Source: Cantharellus purpuraceus (lineage: Eukaryota; Basidiomycota; Agaricomycetes; Cantharellales; Hydnaceae). From it: 64,000 bases of DNA. The first letter of the stretch is position 1, and every line of letters starts with the position of its first letter. The notes under the pieces were generated by a model. The model worked only from the letters and a program-made list of their open reading frames with translations, was not told the origin of the DNA and ran no database searches. Where the stretch lies: contig JALBUN010000045.1 of the NCBI GenBank assembly GCA_025174535.1, positions 2,542,001 through 2,606,000 on the forward strand. The letters run 5' to 3'. Positions 48,265 through 60,414 of the stretch are shown here, piece by piece. A program made the translations under genes and the position numbers.

Positions 48265-50366
48265 ATGTCTGGTGCATATAGCGTGACATTCCCAACCGCA
48301 GGCACTCCATATCCGACCGCCGCAAGTTATGCCTCAGCCAGTCCTACACCGCAGCAAGTACAAATTCAACCAGGATCGATAACGTATACCACATCAACTA
48401 CTTCAGATGGACGTATTCAATATAGTCAATTCAGGTATGCAAGCGTTGGGGCCGATTAGTTCGCGATCTATGATCACTAACTTGATCTATATGATACTGC
48501 CAATACAGAGCTGAAGCCCGTAGGCAAGTTAATGAATGTAGACGACAGGGAGTCGCTCTGATTTAATATTCGTAGCTATCAAACACCGCAAGGACTTGTT
48601 CATGGAATACAGTGGGTTCCTGTCAACATGTCATACGAACTACCTCCAAATGCGCAACCAGCGGGCCCTGTGAGTCACTCTCACAGAACGGAATGGAATA
48701 TACTGTTCCAGTGCAACTGAGATGGTTTATGAGGATTTTCATGCATCTTGGGGACGGTCTAATAGTGATAAGGAGGCCCAGCGCGCACTCAAGGAATGGT
48801 GGGTCGTTGCATTCGCATGCACATACACTTCCAGATCTTAGTGATGAGTATGGCCTTAACAGGCAACGTGAACAAGAGAAACGTGTCAAGAAAGAAGAGA
48901 AAGAATCGGCAAAACGAATGAAAGAATGGGAGAAGGAGAGACGCGAACGCGAGAAAGCCGAGGAAAAGGAGTTCCGCAGAATGCAAGAACATGATCTTCA
49001 ACGAGGAAGAATGCGTCGACCCAGTGATGCTGGATATAGTCCAGATTATCCAACGTATTCGGTTCCTGGTGCTGCTGGCTATTCCCGTCCACGCTCTCGT
49101 TCTGGCGTCAGAGGAGGAAGCGTCAGTCAAGATGACATCACGAGAGCCATGGCAGAAATGGCTATGGATAACGACTGGACCACGTCCGAGTGGGGGGAAC
49201 GAGAGAAACGCGGCAGCAATATCGGACGTCCCCGGAAAGTTTCAGTTACTGAACGTCCCCGCAGAATCTCTATGCATGAATATGAGAGAGCCAGGAAAAC
49301 AAGTGGTACACCATATCCCACAGCCACCTACCTGGCGGGAACCCAAGCAGGCTATGGTGGTCCACCTTCCCCTGGACGAACAGGGTACTCTGACAGGATA
49401 TCTCCGTACATGGGCGGTGGAGGCCTACCCTCTGTTGGCATGACTGGACCTGTCTACCCTGACGGACACATTTACGCAGGAAAGCCTATTCCTGGGTTAC
49501 AAGGACAAGGCTTATTGAGCTCGTATCGCGCACCCTCGCCTTCGCCTGGTCGCCCGCCTACGCAGATGGAACTCCCGGTCAGCTTTACCCGCCCTCCGAG
49601 TCTGGCAGTGCCATATACCTGTAGGTCCTTTGTTCATGGCGCAATCATGACCAAGTCGACCTTGTAATTGTCAGACTTTGAAACCATCATGATCATGCCG
49701 AACCTTGATGGCTTATTCCAACACCTTCCGCCCATGCCAGCTGTACTCGCACCCCATGATGTATGGCCTGAGGATTGGATGCAGTGTTTTGAGGTGTGTC
49801 AGTCGTTCAAGAGGTCTAGCTTTGTATTCACCAAGGACTCTGAATCAGGATCTCGCTCGTATCTGGCTTGGTAAATGGCCCGAGCGAAAGGCACCCTCCA
49901 GAAAACCGCAGAAGTCGGTTGCAGAACTCATCGACATTTGGAATGCCTCCTTCTTCTCTCTACGTGGCGTCGAATTGATCTTGTCCCGCGGTCGACAACG
50001 ACTCTCTGGTCCACAGGCAGGACGTTACGATGATCGCTTCCGCACCAATGGCTCCTCCGATGACGATTCAGAGACAGTATCATCTGTATCATCTGACTCG
50101 GACGCTAGGGACAGGTACGAATTTTACGAGAACAACAAGAGCCGCTATACGGCCAACGGCCTTTCGTGGCTGTCAGATTCCAGGGAAGCACGTAGAGCCC
50201 GCAAGGCAAAGAAAAATATGGAGAAGCTGAAAAAACGGGAAAGACGTGAACGGGAAAGGGAAAGAGAAGGGTCAAGGTACACCATCCATCTATCCTGCAT
50301 TGGGGATGGGCAGCCTCCTCGCTTGACGCAGGCCCCCGGCTATCCATCTCCTGCGTACCCGATCTA
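48265..50366 (+). CDS. Low-complexity protein with charged helix and conserved C-terminal domain, function unknown
   Basis: Exon 1 (MSGAYSVTFPTAGTPYPTAA...) is Ser/Thr/Gln-rich. Downstream exons encode a very charged helix (REQEKRVKKEEKESAKRMKE, WEKERREREKAEEKEFRRMQ), a disordered Arg/Ser/Pro/Gly/Tyr-rich part (SGTPYPTATYLAGTQAGYGG, ISPYMGGGGLPSVGMTGPVY), and after splicing a folded C-terminal segment: LDGLFQHLPPMPAVLAPHDV, WPEDWMQCFEDLARIWLGKW, KSVAELIDIWNASFFSLRGV and ELILSRGRQRLSGPQAGRYD. The end is another RE/KR-rich helix and QAPGYPSPAYPI. I recall a similar C-terminal domain in many basidiomycete hypothetical proteins, with a run of His/Asp/Trp positions shared, but no function. Internal introns are approximate, and one gene rather than two is inferred from the joining frames at 49650-49830. 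Confidence 0.75.
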
Positions 50367-50837
50367 AAGTGTGCGCAAGGATTGTTTGTGAAAGGACCGC
50401 TGCAAGTGTCATTGCACCTCTCATGTTATGTAAGATGTCTACTTTTCGGAAAGTAAAAGTAAACTGTTTCTCTGTACTTGTCTGCAATACACATGCGTAT
50501 CGTCCCGAGTGTCCGTGCAATAGATAAATAAGAAATAGTTAAGGAGGTTTGAAAAAAAAGCTTGAGAATGTCCGAGGAACTAAGGGTCGATTAAATAACG
50601 GGAAAATAGCTTCGGAAGACTTGGAAACCAAACGTCCATCATGGACATAGAAGAGGAAAAAGTTCGAGAAAATATAGCAAAAGATGTTGGCAAAACTGAA
50701 GTCCGATGCCGAACAAGAACAATTGTGGTCACATACATGCAGAGATGGAAATGAAGAAGACGAATGTCCAATGTGACATTAACTGGCGGAGTTCGTGAGT
50801 TTATCGTTTGTCGTAAAAGTAAGCATTATGTATCGTT
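50367..50837. other. Convergent intergenic region
   Basis: About 470 bp between two convergent unknown genes. AT-rich 3' UTR sequence with A-tracts near 50550; a minus-strand ORF of 63 codons at 50580-50771 lacks any motif. Nothing else is supported. Confidence 0.5.
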
Positions 50838-51853
50838 TCATTTTTTCTTCGAGGGGCCTTGTGAGTAATAGGAGGAGGAGCTCTCGGAAGTATCCATTCC
50901 GGGTAGGATAGAGTTTGATAACGCGCGCTGACCGCGATAGTCGACATACCGGTCAATGGCGTTTTCGAGACGGTCGAAACGCGCCTCTAGGATGGGGAGC
51001 TGTTCCAGCCTGATAGTCAGTGGATAGGCACACGTAGGGTCAGCAAGTAACGCACATATTCCATTGCGCTCCCCGGAATTTTTCCGGGCTTCCTTGGCGG
51101 ATCATATTTACTTTTGCCCGAGTAGGTACGGGGAGGAAGCTCCGTCGGACCATGATCCAGGCTCTCTTCCTCCTCCTCTCCGTACTCGGAGGAAGTAGGA
51201 TACCTACCGCCGTAGTAGTGAGCGTCACGCATCGATGAAGGGCCAACACCAGGGATTGAAGGGGGCTGCAGGAGCTGCTGGCCATAAGGGTCGTGTGACT
51301 GGGAGTATCCGGAAGAGTTGTACCCGCGCGAGACAGAGCTGTCGCGATCATAGCGAGACCCGCGGGAACTTTGGGAATGTGGTGCTGGATACCTTGGGTC
51401 ACCCTGCGCCGGTGCACTGGCCCATTGCGCTTGGTTGTAGGCGCTGTGGGCAGGCGCGGTACCCGCCTTTTGGCGTTTCGAGGCGCGTTCAGAGGTAGAG
51501 TTTGCAGTGGCTGAGGTGGGATACGTGGCGTGTCTCGGTACACCGCCAGAGGATGCACGAAGGTGACTGTGGCCGCCAGAGGCAGATGCCTCAGGAGAGC
51601 TCGTTGAATAAAATCCGTAAGTAGATTGCGACACCTCTGCAGTCCCGTATTGACTGGTGGCAGGATAGGAATACTGAGCTGGTGAATTGGATGAGTAGTG
51701 GCCTAGGTAGCTGATGAGTGAACGTGTATTCGTAGATGGAAGTGACAATGGAGACGAACCGGACGCTACGGACTGAATCGTTTGGTAGCCACGAGAAGAA
51801 CTAGAGCCTGACGACTGGGAATGTCGAGAATGACCTCTGTAAGGATCAGACAT
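50838..51853 (-). CDS. Ser/Tyr/Gly-rich disordered protein with short C-terminal helix
   Basis: Exon 1 begins MSDPYRGHSRHSQSSGSSSS and is almost wholly low-complexity (Ser, Tyr, Gln, Gly, Pro), with RASKRQKAGTAPAHSAYNQA as a possible nuclear signal, then DYGQQLLQPP-like repeats, an acidic run (EYGEEEEESLDHG) and KSKYDPPRKPGKIPGSAMEY. The intron after MEY joins in phase to LPILEARFDRLENAIDRYVD, a short amphipathic helix, then YRGQRALSNSILPGMDTSES and YYSQGPSKKK, stop 50838-50840. I do not recognise it. The pattern (disorder plus short coiled coil) suggests a regulatory or condensate-type protein, but that is only impression. Confidence 0.72.
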
Positions 51854-52705
51854 TTCGTGGTGTATCTCGACGCGAGGAGAGCCGGGCGTAGTGGACGGAA
51901 CGCGGCGTATATATATTAAAGACAGACAATAGAGGGTTCACTTGTGGAAATTCTTGTGGATGACGCGTGGAGATACGTGTTTTAATTGTGGATAGTGGGT
52001 GACCATCAGTCAGGTGGGTGGATGGATAGAGCACAGGCAAGCGCAGTGGGGAAGGAAGCAATCAGAGGCGTGTCGAGCTACAACACTGCGGAATATAGCT
52101 TACAGAAAAAAAAAATTATAAAAAAATACGGTAAACGTGTCTGGCAGCAGAGCACTCCAGGACGGATGGCACGTCGGAGTTGAACGCTCGAGCTAGTGAG
52201 ACACTGGGAGGAAAACGCGAGACTGGTTGGAAATGGTCCACTGGCTCAGCATAAAAAAGGTTGAACTCCGTACGCCGGACGATCCGAATATCTATGATGG
52301 GAAGTCGAAGCGACACATGGCACGGAAGTCTCCTCAACCAACGAACGCGGTATTAGCACTAACCTCGGCAAAGACATTGAGAATACGGATCTGGCGCAAA
52401 TAAGAATAACGGAAAACGTGGTGTGCCCCATTCTCTACAAAACGTAGGCGCATCGCATTCTTGATCATCATCATCACCAGTTTCACTTAACACTTAAAAC
52501 TCCACTAGCACAGGCACGGTTGGGTTTTTCCCAGCACAGCCAGGAGATGATAGGAGGAAGCGAGCAAAATTAAACTTGGGGTCAGGGCTACATAACGTAC
52601 TCATGCCGAGGTAGCGTATGTAATCAAGAGCGTACTTCTACACATTGACAGATCCGTACTACAAGATCCAAAAGTACACGCATCAGTAGGTAACTATTTC
52701 ACAAA
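51854..52705. other. Intergenic region
   Basis: About 850 bp between the disordered-protein gene start and the RAT1 stop, both on the minus strand. It includes an A-rich stretch near 52108-52130 and several chance ORFs of 60-73 codons without motifs. It should hold the promoter of the downstream gene and the RAT1 3' UTR. No repeat or RNA gene found. Confidence 0.45.
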
Positions 52706-55700
52706 TCAGCGTCCTCTACCGCGCCCTCGTGGACCATATCCAGAGCTTGCGTAGCCTGCGTATCCGCCGTTTGGTCCATGGCTTCCATAGTCTCTGCCTC
52801 CATGATGGCTTTGCCCATGTCCCGTGTTGTAATTGACCCCATACCCTTGGCCGTAGCCTCCGCGTCCTCCAGTGCCATTGTGTGTTGGGGCGACAGAAGG
52901 GCCGTAAGCACTATATCCATACCCACCACCACCTCTGGCATCGCGATCATACCCTGCCCCATACCCAGCTCCGTACCCAGTTCCGTATCCGGTCCCTCCA
53001 CCATGCATACTTCCGTAAAATGTACCACGTGTACTTCCCCATCCAGGGACTCCATTGTCCCTGCCACGTCCACGTCCTCCACGACGGTGAAGGGTCTCGT
53101 AGTCTGCCGCCGTCAAAACGCGCATCGGGCGCTTAACTCCAGAAAGAAGTTGTGACCGGTGAGGTTTCAGCTGCCGTGGGTAATAATATAGCGCAGAGAG
53201 CGAACGATTATCTGGAATGTCTGGTAACGATACCTGCTCAAATGGCGAAAAGTACGTTGCGTCGGGAATACAATTTTGGTCAGGAAGAACCGAACCCGCA
53301 ATCCCTCTAGACAACTTAGTGTCGAGCATAATAGGCTGTGCCAGCATTAACTGCCATGCGAGCTACCATCACGAGACAAACTTACATCATTACTTTTGCG
53401 TTTCACGTATAGCCCCGAAAGGAACGCATGCAGCCCATGCTCGTATCCGACAAACAGGACATTGCTGCCCCACTTGTTCCGTTGAACTTCGTCTTCCTTG
53501 AGGGAATGATATAGTGGAGCCATCGCTTCTAACAACCGCTTCTCGTCAATGAACGGTAGCAACGCCACTCCTTGCCATGCCATCTTCTTCCCATTCATAT
53601 CTATGTCAAACGTTGTCGGATAGAAATCAAGAATCGGCGAGTCTTCTGCCATCATGAGAGAATGGAAAGTCTCTGGGATGTGCTTTCGACTATTTGATGG
53701 AAGGTAAACCAGAGTTCTTCATGATGACGAAGTCGGGGACACCTACCTCGCGGGAGGAAAAACGCCCATAAGCTGCTCGAAGGCCTTGAAAGGCTGTCCA
53801 ATTTCAAATTTGATTTCCATTTTTGAAACTTCCTCAAAATCTGCCGCAAACGGAGCATAGTGATAAGGATAATACCATTGCCACGAGGGAGTCTACGAAA
53901 AACGTGTTACTCATAGCCGCGAGAAGAAAATGAACAGACTTACTCCTTGATAATAATAATGCAGTACCCAGGCAAGGCCCTCGACATAACACTTGGTGAG
54001 CCTGAAACTCTCGTTCAGCAACGAAGGCACCATAAATTGTGAAGATTAGCATGCGCACTTTTTTCTGAATTCAATATCGCTTAGTTCCACACCAAACTTC
54101 TGCTTGTAATAACGTTCCCTATATCCTGGCTCCCATAATCTGATATAATCCATATTAGCGGAGAAATTTAATATCGCAAATGAGATATACTTGATGGTGT
54201 CTTCCTGCTCTACCGTTCCATCGGGGTTCACTTTGCGAGCCGCCACGGGAGCATCTGAGGCATCGAGGGGACCATCATCACCAATGATCGAACAGTCCTC
54301 TGCCTCCATATCTTCCAATTTCCGTTTCTTTTCGCGGGGCTCGTCAAACTGCTGACTATTCTCGACATCGTTCCCACCATTTACAGATGAACTAGTGTCC
54401 ATGACTTCACTTCCTTCACCTGCCTCATCTGCATCTCGAGATGCAAAGTCAGATGGTAGATGCATATCATCTGGAAGTGGTTGTGTGATTGAGACTTCGG
54501 AGGAGGGTGGTATTGGAGTCTCATCAGGTGTGAAGTTGAGATTTGTTCCAGTAGGCTCTGTGGTGTGGGGACCTCCCAAACCAGGCAACATGTCCATAGA
54601 TGCATAATCTTCATAGCTAGTAGAGCGTCCCAAACTGGGGAGGGGAAGTGGTGGAGGTTCAACAGGGACATCTGACGCAATGGCCGGCACTTGCGGTACA
54701 ACAATGTTCCCATCTGCAGAAGGTAGAGGAGCAGAAGCACCACCGGCAGAAGCATTCTGCACAGATGCACGACCAGCAAGTTCAACTCTCAGCATCTCAG
54801 CAGCATTCATGTTCGCCATGCGAATAGCTCGTCGGTTAGCCACCACATCGTGGTTTGATGCCAGTTTAATACCTTCCTGCAGCGGCACCGACTGGGTCGG
54901 TATGTGTGATGGCGGCATAGATAGACGTGAAGTGTGGCTGTTCACAGGAGCTACTTCAAAGGCAGGGCGTTGTGGAAGAGATGGATGAATAGGGGGCCCC
55001 CCACTTGTCTCCACTGGAACATAGATGGTTTCCCCCATCCGCATCCCACCATCACCACCACCATTCGCTTCAAGCTTCCTCCGTTTTGCGTTCTGATCTT
55101 GACGTTCTTCCGCTGCACAATGCCATGATTAACTATGTCGTGATACCATTGTAAATCTGCAATTCATACCTTCACGACGACGACGAAAGATATCATCTTC
55201 TCTTTTTGCAAGCCCCTCTAAGATGATTTCAGCACGGGCAAGTTCAACCTGCCCATGATTGGTCAGATAGCCGCCCATACGTGGTAGCTCTTCCTTCCAG
55301 ATCCGCAGTAAAGTGTCAATAGCGCCCTCGCGGATCTCGAGTGATGGGAGATGAGGCAAAAAGTCGTTACCAACGAAGAAAATCAATAATACCCAATCGT
55401 CGATGGCCCGTTCTAGATCGAATGGAAAAGGAGCGAAGGACACGCTGAGTTCAATCTCGAGGTACTCGCGAAGAATCGCAACGTCAAGGAAAACGAATGG
55501 TTTGTTTTCAGGGGCACTCTTGACATCATGCTCGTCTTGTTTGACCTTTTTTTCGCCCGTACATTGAGCCGCGTAGTGACCTTCTTGTCCACATATCCGA
55601 CATGCGGTTTTACTCCCCTCTTGATGAAACACATCCTCCCGTAGCACTCGAAAGTGTGGCTCATGAGTAGCCAACGATAACATGATTAGGTCAGCATCCT

Positions 55701-56841
55701 ACGGTCGAGTCAGCAACAGTGATGAATGATGTTCGGCAGCGCTCACCAAGCCATAAATAACGTGATGAGTGTTTGGGTTGTGATGAGGATTTGTGCGTTG
55801 CCGCCGAATGAAATCCATTATTTTATGCTCACCCTCACCAGGCACACTGGCATCGGAAAGTATGACCTGAAGCTAAAGGTACATCGCATCAGACAATAGG
55901 CATGTAATTATAATAATGTCACACACATCCTTCCAGCCAGGGTCTGAGTTTATTTTCTTTGTCACCCAGTACCGCAGAGAGTTGGAGAGTAGATCCATGA
56001 ACGGGGTTCCCGGAGTAATCGCATTCGAGTCCCAGCTTTCCTTTTCTTTGGTCTCATCGCTCACAGTATGTCCCATGGCTTATAAGCCGAAATAATGTCA
56101 CATCAGGTCGTTGGCCAAGCGAGACGACCAACTTACCCTCAAACATAGCTACTGCCTCCTTCCGCGCTTCTTCTTTCTCTTCTGCCTCCTGTGATGAGCG
56201 GAACCGCCGAGAACGTTGCTGGTTCATCTTCGCGCGCGGTGCAACACCATCTGTAATGTCACGCTTTAATGCAACGATCACAAGCACCACGGGAGGAGTA
56301 TCACATACCTATTGCCATGAATAATAGCTTGCGCGGTCTGACCATGTTAACAACACGTTCAGTGTATGCGAATATCTCGACCATCATATCCTCCTCAGTC
56401 TCCGGTGCTGGCTTTGAGAGTCATAAGAAATACGCATTCTTATATTATACACAACGTACTTTCCCCTCCGGGTGCGTACATGGATGCACCTATATTTATG
56501 CACGTCAGAGGGTATGATTCAACTACGATTCGACACAGTTACTACGTACTATGCCATTCATATCGAGGTACAGGTTGTCGAATTCCATTTCATTAGGGTT
56601 TGGTCGTGAAATGTCAATTGGTACAGAGACTTCGTGGCCATCTTCGTCAGGAACCTTTGTTTCTTCCTCCTCAATGACAGGAAGAACTTCACCAAAGCCA
56701 TCCCGTTAGCACAGCAGACGCAGGCAGAGTCCTGACTCACCGGTTTTTGGATATTTTTTGCTCAGCCATCGAAAGAGAGCTGGAACTCCCTGAAAACAAC
56801 ATTCAGCCTTCGGGACTGAAATTTAATGAGATACTTGCCAT
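52706..56841 (-). CDS. RAT1: Nuclear 5'-3' exoribonuclease Rat1/Xrn2
   Basis: Degrades 5'-monophosphate RNA in the nucleus: transcription termination, rRNA and snoRNA 5' trimming. The ATG at 56841-56839 is joined by a GC-AG intron to [15 protein letters not shown], the invariant XRN start. Then come [98 protein letters not shown], the zinc knuckle [14 protein letters not shown] typical of Rat1, [36 protein letters not shown], and later [20 protein letters not shown]. The C-terminal part includes [20 protein letters not shown] and a Gly/Tyr/Arg-rich tail, stop at 52706. Several internal exons and a disordered acidic insertion (54200-54990) are typical of fungal forms. Confidence 0.94.
56790..56838 (-). 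other. RAT1: GC-AG intron directly after the RAT1 start codon
   Basis: On the minus strand ATG is followed at once by gcaagt, the consensus GC-type donor. The only acceptor that restores the invariant XRN sequence GVPALFRW is ttttcag at 56790. Removing the 49 nt yields MGVPALFRW. The first coding exon is thus a single codon. Translation through this stretch without splicing would not give a Rat1 N-terminus. Confidence 0.75.
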
Positions 56842-56973
56842 AGAGATAAAAACAGTACAACGTAGAACTTGGGAGCGCGTTACTTGGCGAGCGGAGGTTC
56901 ACTTACGTAACATATCTCAACTAGGTTAGACCTTCCATTCCGAGTCAATCCTGTAACCTTAAATCTGCAGCAA
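56842..56973. promoter_or_regulatory. Shared divergent promoter RAT1/eIF2B delta
   Basis: Only 132 bp separate the RAT1 (-) and eIF2B delta (+) start codons, so this piece must supply both promoters and 5' UTRs. No TATA box is obvious. Confidence 0.5.
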
Positions 56974-58625
56974 ATGGCAGCACCAGCACAAACACCCCGC
57001 GCTCCAAAACAACCTAAGAAGGACCCCTCAGCAGCACCATCTTCAACTCCTAAACCTGCGCCTGCTACTACAAAGGCAGAGCGACGCGCAAAGCAAGAAA
57101 AGGAGCGTGAGGCAAAGGCGTTAGCTAAGGCGTCCGGAAGTGGCAAGGTAAATGGTACGAAGGCTCCTTCGGCAAAAGCGGGTTCTTCTGCAGCTGCTTC
57201 GACACCTCAGCCGAAGTCCTCGAAAGCAGCTCCTGAAGCTGGAAAACCGATCCAGGTGCCAAAAGACACACCAGCTGCCAGTTCATCCGTGGAGTCACTG
57301 GCGCAAGAGACACGAGGACTTCGTATTTTCTCACATTTTGGGCTGCCGAAACATGCGGGTCCTGCGAATATGAAAGGGCCACTCCATCCTGCCATATTCC
57401 GCTTAGGACTGCGATTTTCAGAGTTTAAAATTGTTGGTGCTAATGCACGGTGTATTGCCACTTTGAACGCGTTCAAAACTGTGTGTTCTCTTTGGGTTTT
57501 ACTTCACGTGGTTGATCTATTTTACTTCATGACAGCTAATACGAGACTATGTCACACCACCCAATACCACCATATCACGCCATCTTATGACTTATCTCAA
57601 CCCGCAAATAGGACACCTTGTTGCTGCGCGGCCGTTAGCCGTCAGCATGGGGAATGCCATCCGTCATTTGAAAGTGGAGATTAGTGTGCTGGATATTGAT
57701 TTGCCGGAACAAGATGTAAATACGCCTCATGATTTAATTCACTTGGTTTGCTTATTGGACCTCACGCATCATATAGGCTAAGGAAAAGCTATGCGAGGCA
57801 ATAGATCATTATATTCGCGATAACATCATCATGGCCGGTAAGATAATACAAGACGTCGCTGGAGACAAAATTCACGACGGTGATGTTGTTCTAACATATG
57901 CTCGGTGAGTAACTACGCCTCCGATTTCCGGGCAGGTTTTATATAGAAAAATAAAGGTCATCGGTGGTAGAAAAGGTACTCTTGCGTGCACATGCGGAGC
58001 GAAAGAATTTCTCGGTAATTGTGGTAGACTCGCGGCCATTGCTCGAGGGTGAGTAATCTGATATATTGATCCTTACAACATACCATTTACCAAGGATTCA
58101 AAAGGAAAACAATTACTATCGATCCTAGCGAATGCCGGCATCCACTGCACATATTTACTATTGCCCGCCTTGGGATCCGTCATCGAAGAAGTATCCATAG
58201 TCCTATTCGGCGCACACTCTGTGCAGTCGGACGGCGCGGTCTATTCGCGTGCAGGGACGGCTATGGTAGCCATGATGGCGAAGTCGCATTCAGTTCCTAC
58301 GCTTGCGTGCTGTGAGACGTATAAATTCTCTGATGCTGTCCATCTGGATAGTTTTAACAAGAACGAGCTCGGTACGTAATTCCACTGATATACACTTTTG
58401 CATAATTAATATTATCCATGAGCAGCACCTTTAACTGGCCGTTTGTCATCATTTCCCACGTCGCATAATCGAGACCAGTTGGCGTTGCATGATGAGCCAA
58501 ATCTGCAGATCTTAAATCCACTGTATGATTTGACACCCCCATCGAACATTACTGCCGTCGTCACAGAAGTTGGGACAATTCCTCCGAATTCGATTAGTTC
58601 TCTTCCTGTTGCATTAGGTCGATAG
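56974..58625 (+). CDS. GCD2: Translation initiation factor eIF2B subunit delta
   Basis: Regulatory subunit of the guanine nucleotide exchange factor for eIF2, sensing phosphorylated eIF2 alpha. It starts MAAPAQTPRAPKQPKKDPSA with a long basic, disordered, Lys/Ala/Pro-rich N-terminus (TKAERRAKQEKEREAKALAK), then GLRIFSHFGLPKHAGPANMK and GPLHPAIFRLGLRFSEFKIV, ANARCIATLNAFKTV, HLMTYLNPQIGHLVAARPLA, VSMGNAIRHLKVEI and EAIDHYIRDNIIMAGKII. The conserved C-terminal fold has DVVLTYAR, LRAHAERKNFSVIVVDSRPL, LEG, NAGIHCTYLLLPALGSVIEE, LFGAHSVQSDGAVYSRAGTA, VPTLACCETYKFSDAVHLDS, LAPLTGRLSSF and DLTPPSNITAVVTEVGTIPP. The stop follows LPVALGR at 58625. About eight short introns. Intact. Confidence 0.94.
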
Positions 58626-58801
58626 CATAAATAATTCAGTCTTGTTCGGAGACATGGTAAACGGAGCAAACAACGCGTACAGTGACACCCATAGAGCACC
58701 ATAAGTCAGCTACCTTACTTTCAGTCACCAGCCCATCGCTTTGACGCAATTCGGCCCTTCTCGTCATCCGGTTCGGGCACTAGATGCGTTGCGCGTTTTA
58801 A

Positions 58802-60414
58802 ATGCATATGGATCCAGTGACACACGATGATCTACCAGAAAGCAATGATGCTGGAGGCGATGACAAGTCTTCTCTCGCCGATGGTCCTACTGTTCCACAT
58901 CTAGGTCCAGCTTCCCGGATGATGGGTATCAACATGGATGCTGGAACTGGCACTGACATCGATACTGACGCTGGCGCTGGCACTGGCACTGGCATTAGAG
59001 CTGGAAACAATAATTTAATACTCGATACAAACACTGCGACGACTAGTCTCCCTCACGAACATCAGAAGCGAGGACACAATTCGCAAGATGGGGCTGCGCG
59101 CTCCCTGTATACGCGCCTTCTCTCTATGTTCCAACTTAAAGATAAAGATAGAGGTATTATATTTCCTACCCCGCCTGCCTCGCCAGATATACGCCATCGC
59201 ACCGCCTATGCTCTGGCTTCCCCGTCCCTCTCGCAGCCTCTTGATCAGCACCCCCATACTTGCGGCCCAGCTTGCGCTGTAGTCGACTCTGAGAATTCGG
59301 ATTCACTAGCGCTTTGGACGCCTTCGACGCCTGATTCATTTGACCATCAACGCAGTAGACGCTGCAGATCTAATGCATGGACGAAGCTGGATTATTTATC
59401 TCAGAAATTAGTTATCTCGGGTGTGGATTCGGAAGATATACAGTTGGCACTGCCCCATGTCAGCGACAGAGAAGATTTGCAATTGCACTGCCGCGGCATT
59501 GGAGATGTCAGTGACACTGGACTCGGGCTCAGAGTAAGCTTGTATCTCAGCTCTCGCGTGGGCTCGGCCGGACCTCATGCCACCGCGGATCCAAGGCAGC
59601 AAAAGGAAATCGTGCATGGACGTGAAAATCATATTAAGGAAGGCATACAACTTGGAGAAGACGATGGCTCGGCTCATAGGTCCGGGAGCGTTAAATGGGG
59701 CAAAACGCGAGCACCGCCAATTGTACGGAGACTTGGTTTCTCTTGATCCAAGTGTTGTCTTCTCATGCATTTCTTGTTTATTCGCTTGCAGCCTTGGGAC
59801 GTGTTGATAGATGATCTTTGTTCGCCTGTCTCTTTGACGTGGGACAGGGATTCTGAAAGCTATGGATCAGCCCAATACACATACACGACGGTGGCTGAAT
59901 GCGAAGATGACTTTTATGATTTGCAGTATGCGCTAGAGATAAGCCGACGTGATCACAGGAAGACGATGGATTCGAATCCCAACACAGCTGGGGAATATTC
60001 AAAGGTAGGCTCCCCTATTGTTGATTGTTTACATTTGTGGCTAACTTACAGCCTTGCGATGCATGGCGGTGAAGAGCCGTGAATCGTGGGCGATCTTGCA
60101 CGCCGACCGTGCCATGCCTGCTGATCACGAGTACTGGTTCAGATACTGGCTGCAATGGCACCGGCGTTTAGAGGAGAGACAGGTAATCAGGGCGCAGAAA
60201 GCGAAGAGAAAGGAGGAGATGAAGCGATATCAGATGGTGAGACATTAATGATAGTGAGGAAGACATTATGCTGAATATTGGCCAGGTCAATCCCTGGCCG
60301 CTGAGTGATCAGCGTACAGCACGCCATCCACGACGAGCGGACGAGGAGCAGCACCCCAATCTACGCCTTGTTCGTCATCGGACACGATCAGCACCCGGAC
60401 ACGTGCACGTGTGA
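58802..60414 (+). CDS. Unrecognised protein with acidic disordered N-half and Trp/Arg-rich C-half
   Basis: Exons join in frame after removing introns at about 59534-59599, 59741-59791, 60006-60070 and 60238-60285. The start MHMDPVTHDDLPESNDAGGD leads into a Thr/Asp/Gly/Ala repeat (GTGTDIDTDAGAGTGTGIRA) and then ARSLYTRLLSMFQLKDKDRG, FPTPPASPDIRHRTAYALAS, NAWTKLDYLSQKLVIS, KSCMDVKIILRKAYNLEKTM, PWDVLIDDLCSPVSLTWDRD, CEDDFYDLQYALEISRRDHR and SRESWAILHADRAMPADHEY, followed by WFRYWLQWHRRLEERQ. It ends RTRSAPGHVHV with stop 60412-60414. No signal peptide or membrane segment. The WFRYWLQWHRR helix is distinctive. No family known to me. Confidence 0.65.

Noticed and set aside
48612..49667. Treating the 351-codon ORF here as a complete gene
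   Set aside because: Its ends read through splice sites; flanking exons on both sides join in frame to form one longer protein.
59965..59980. tRNA B-box-like gattcgaatccc
   Set aside because: It lies inside a coding exon of the gene at 58802-60414, with no A box or cloverleaf around it.
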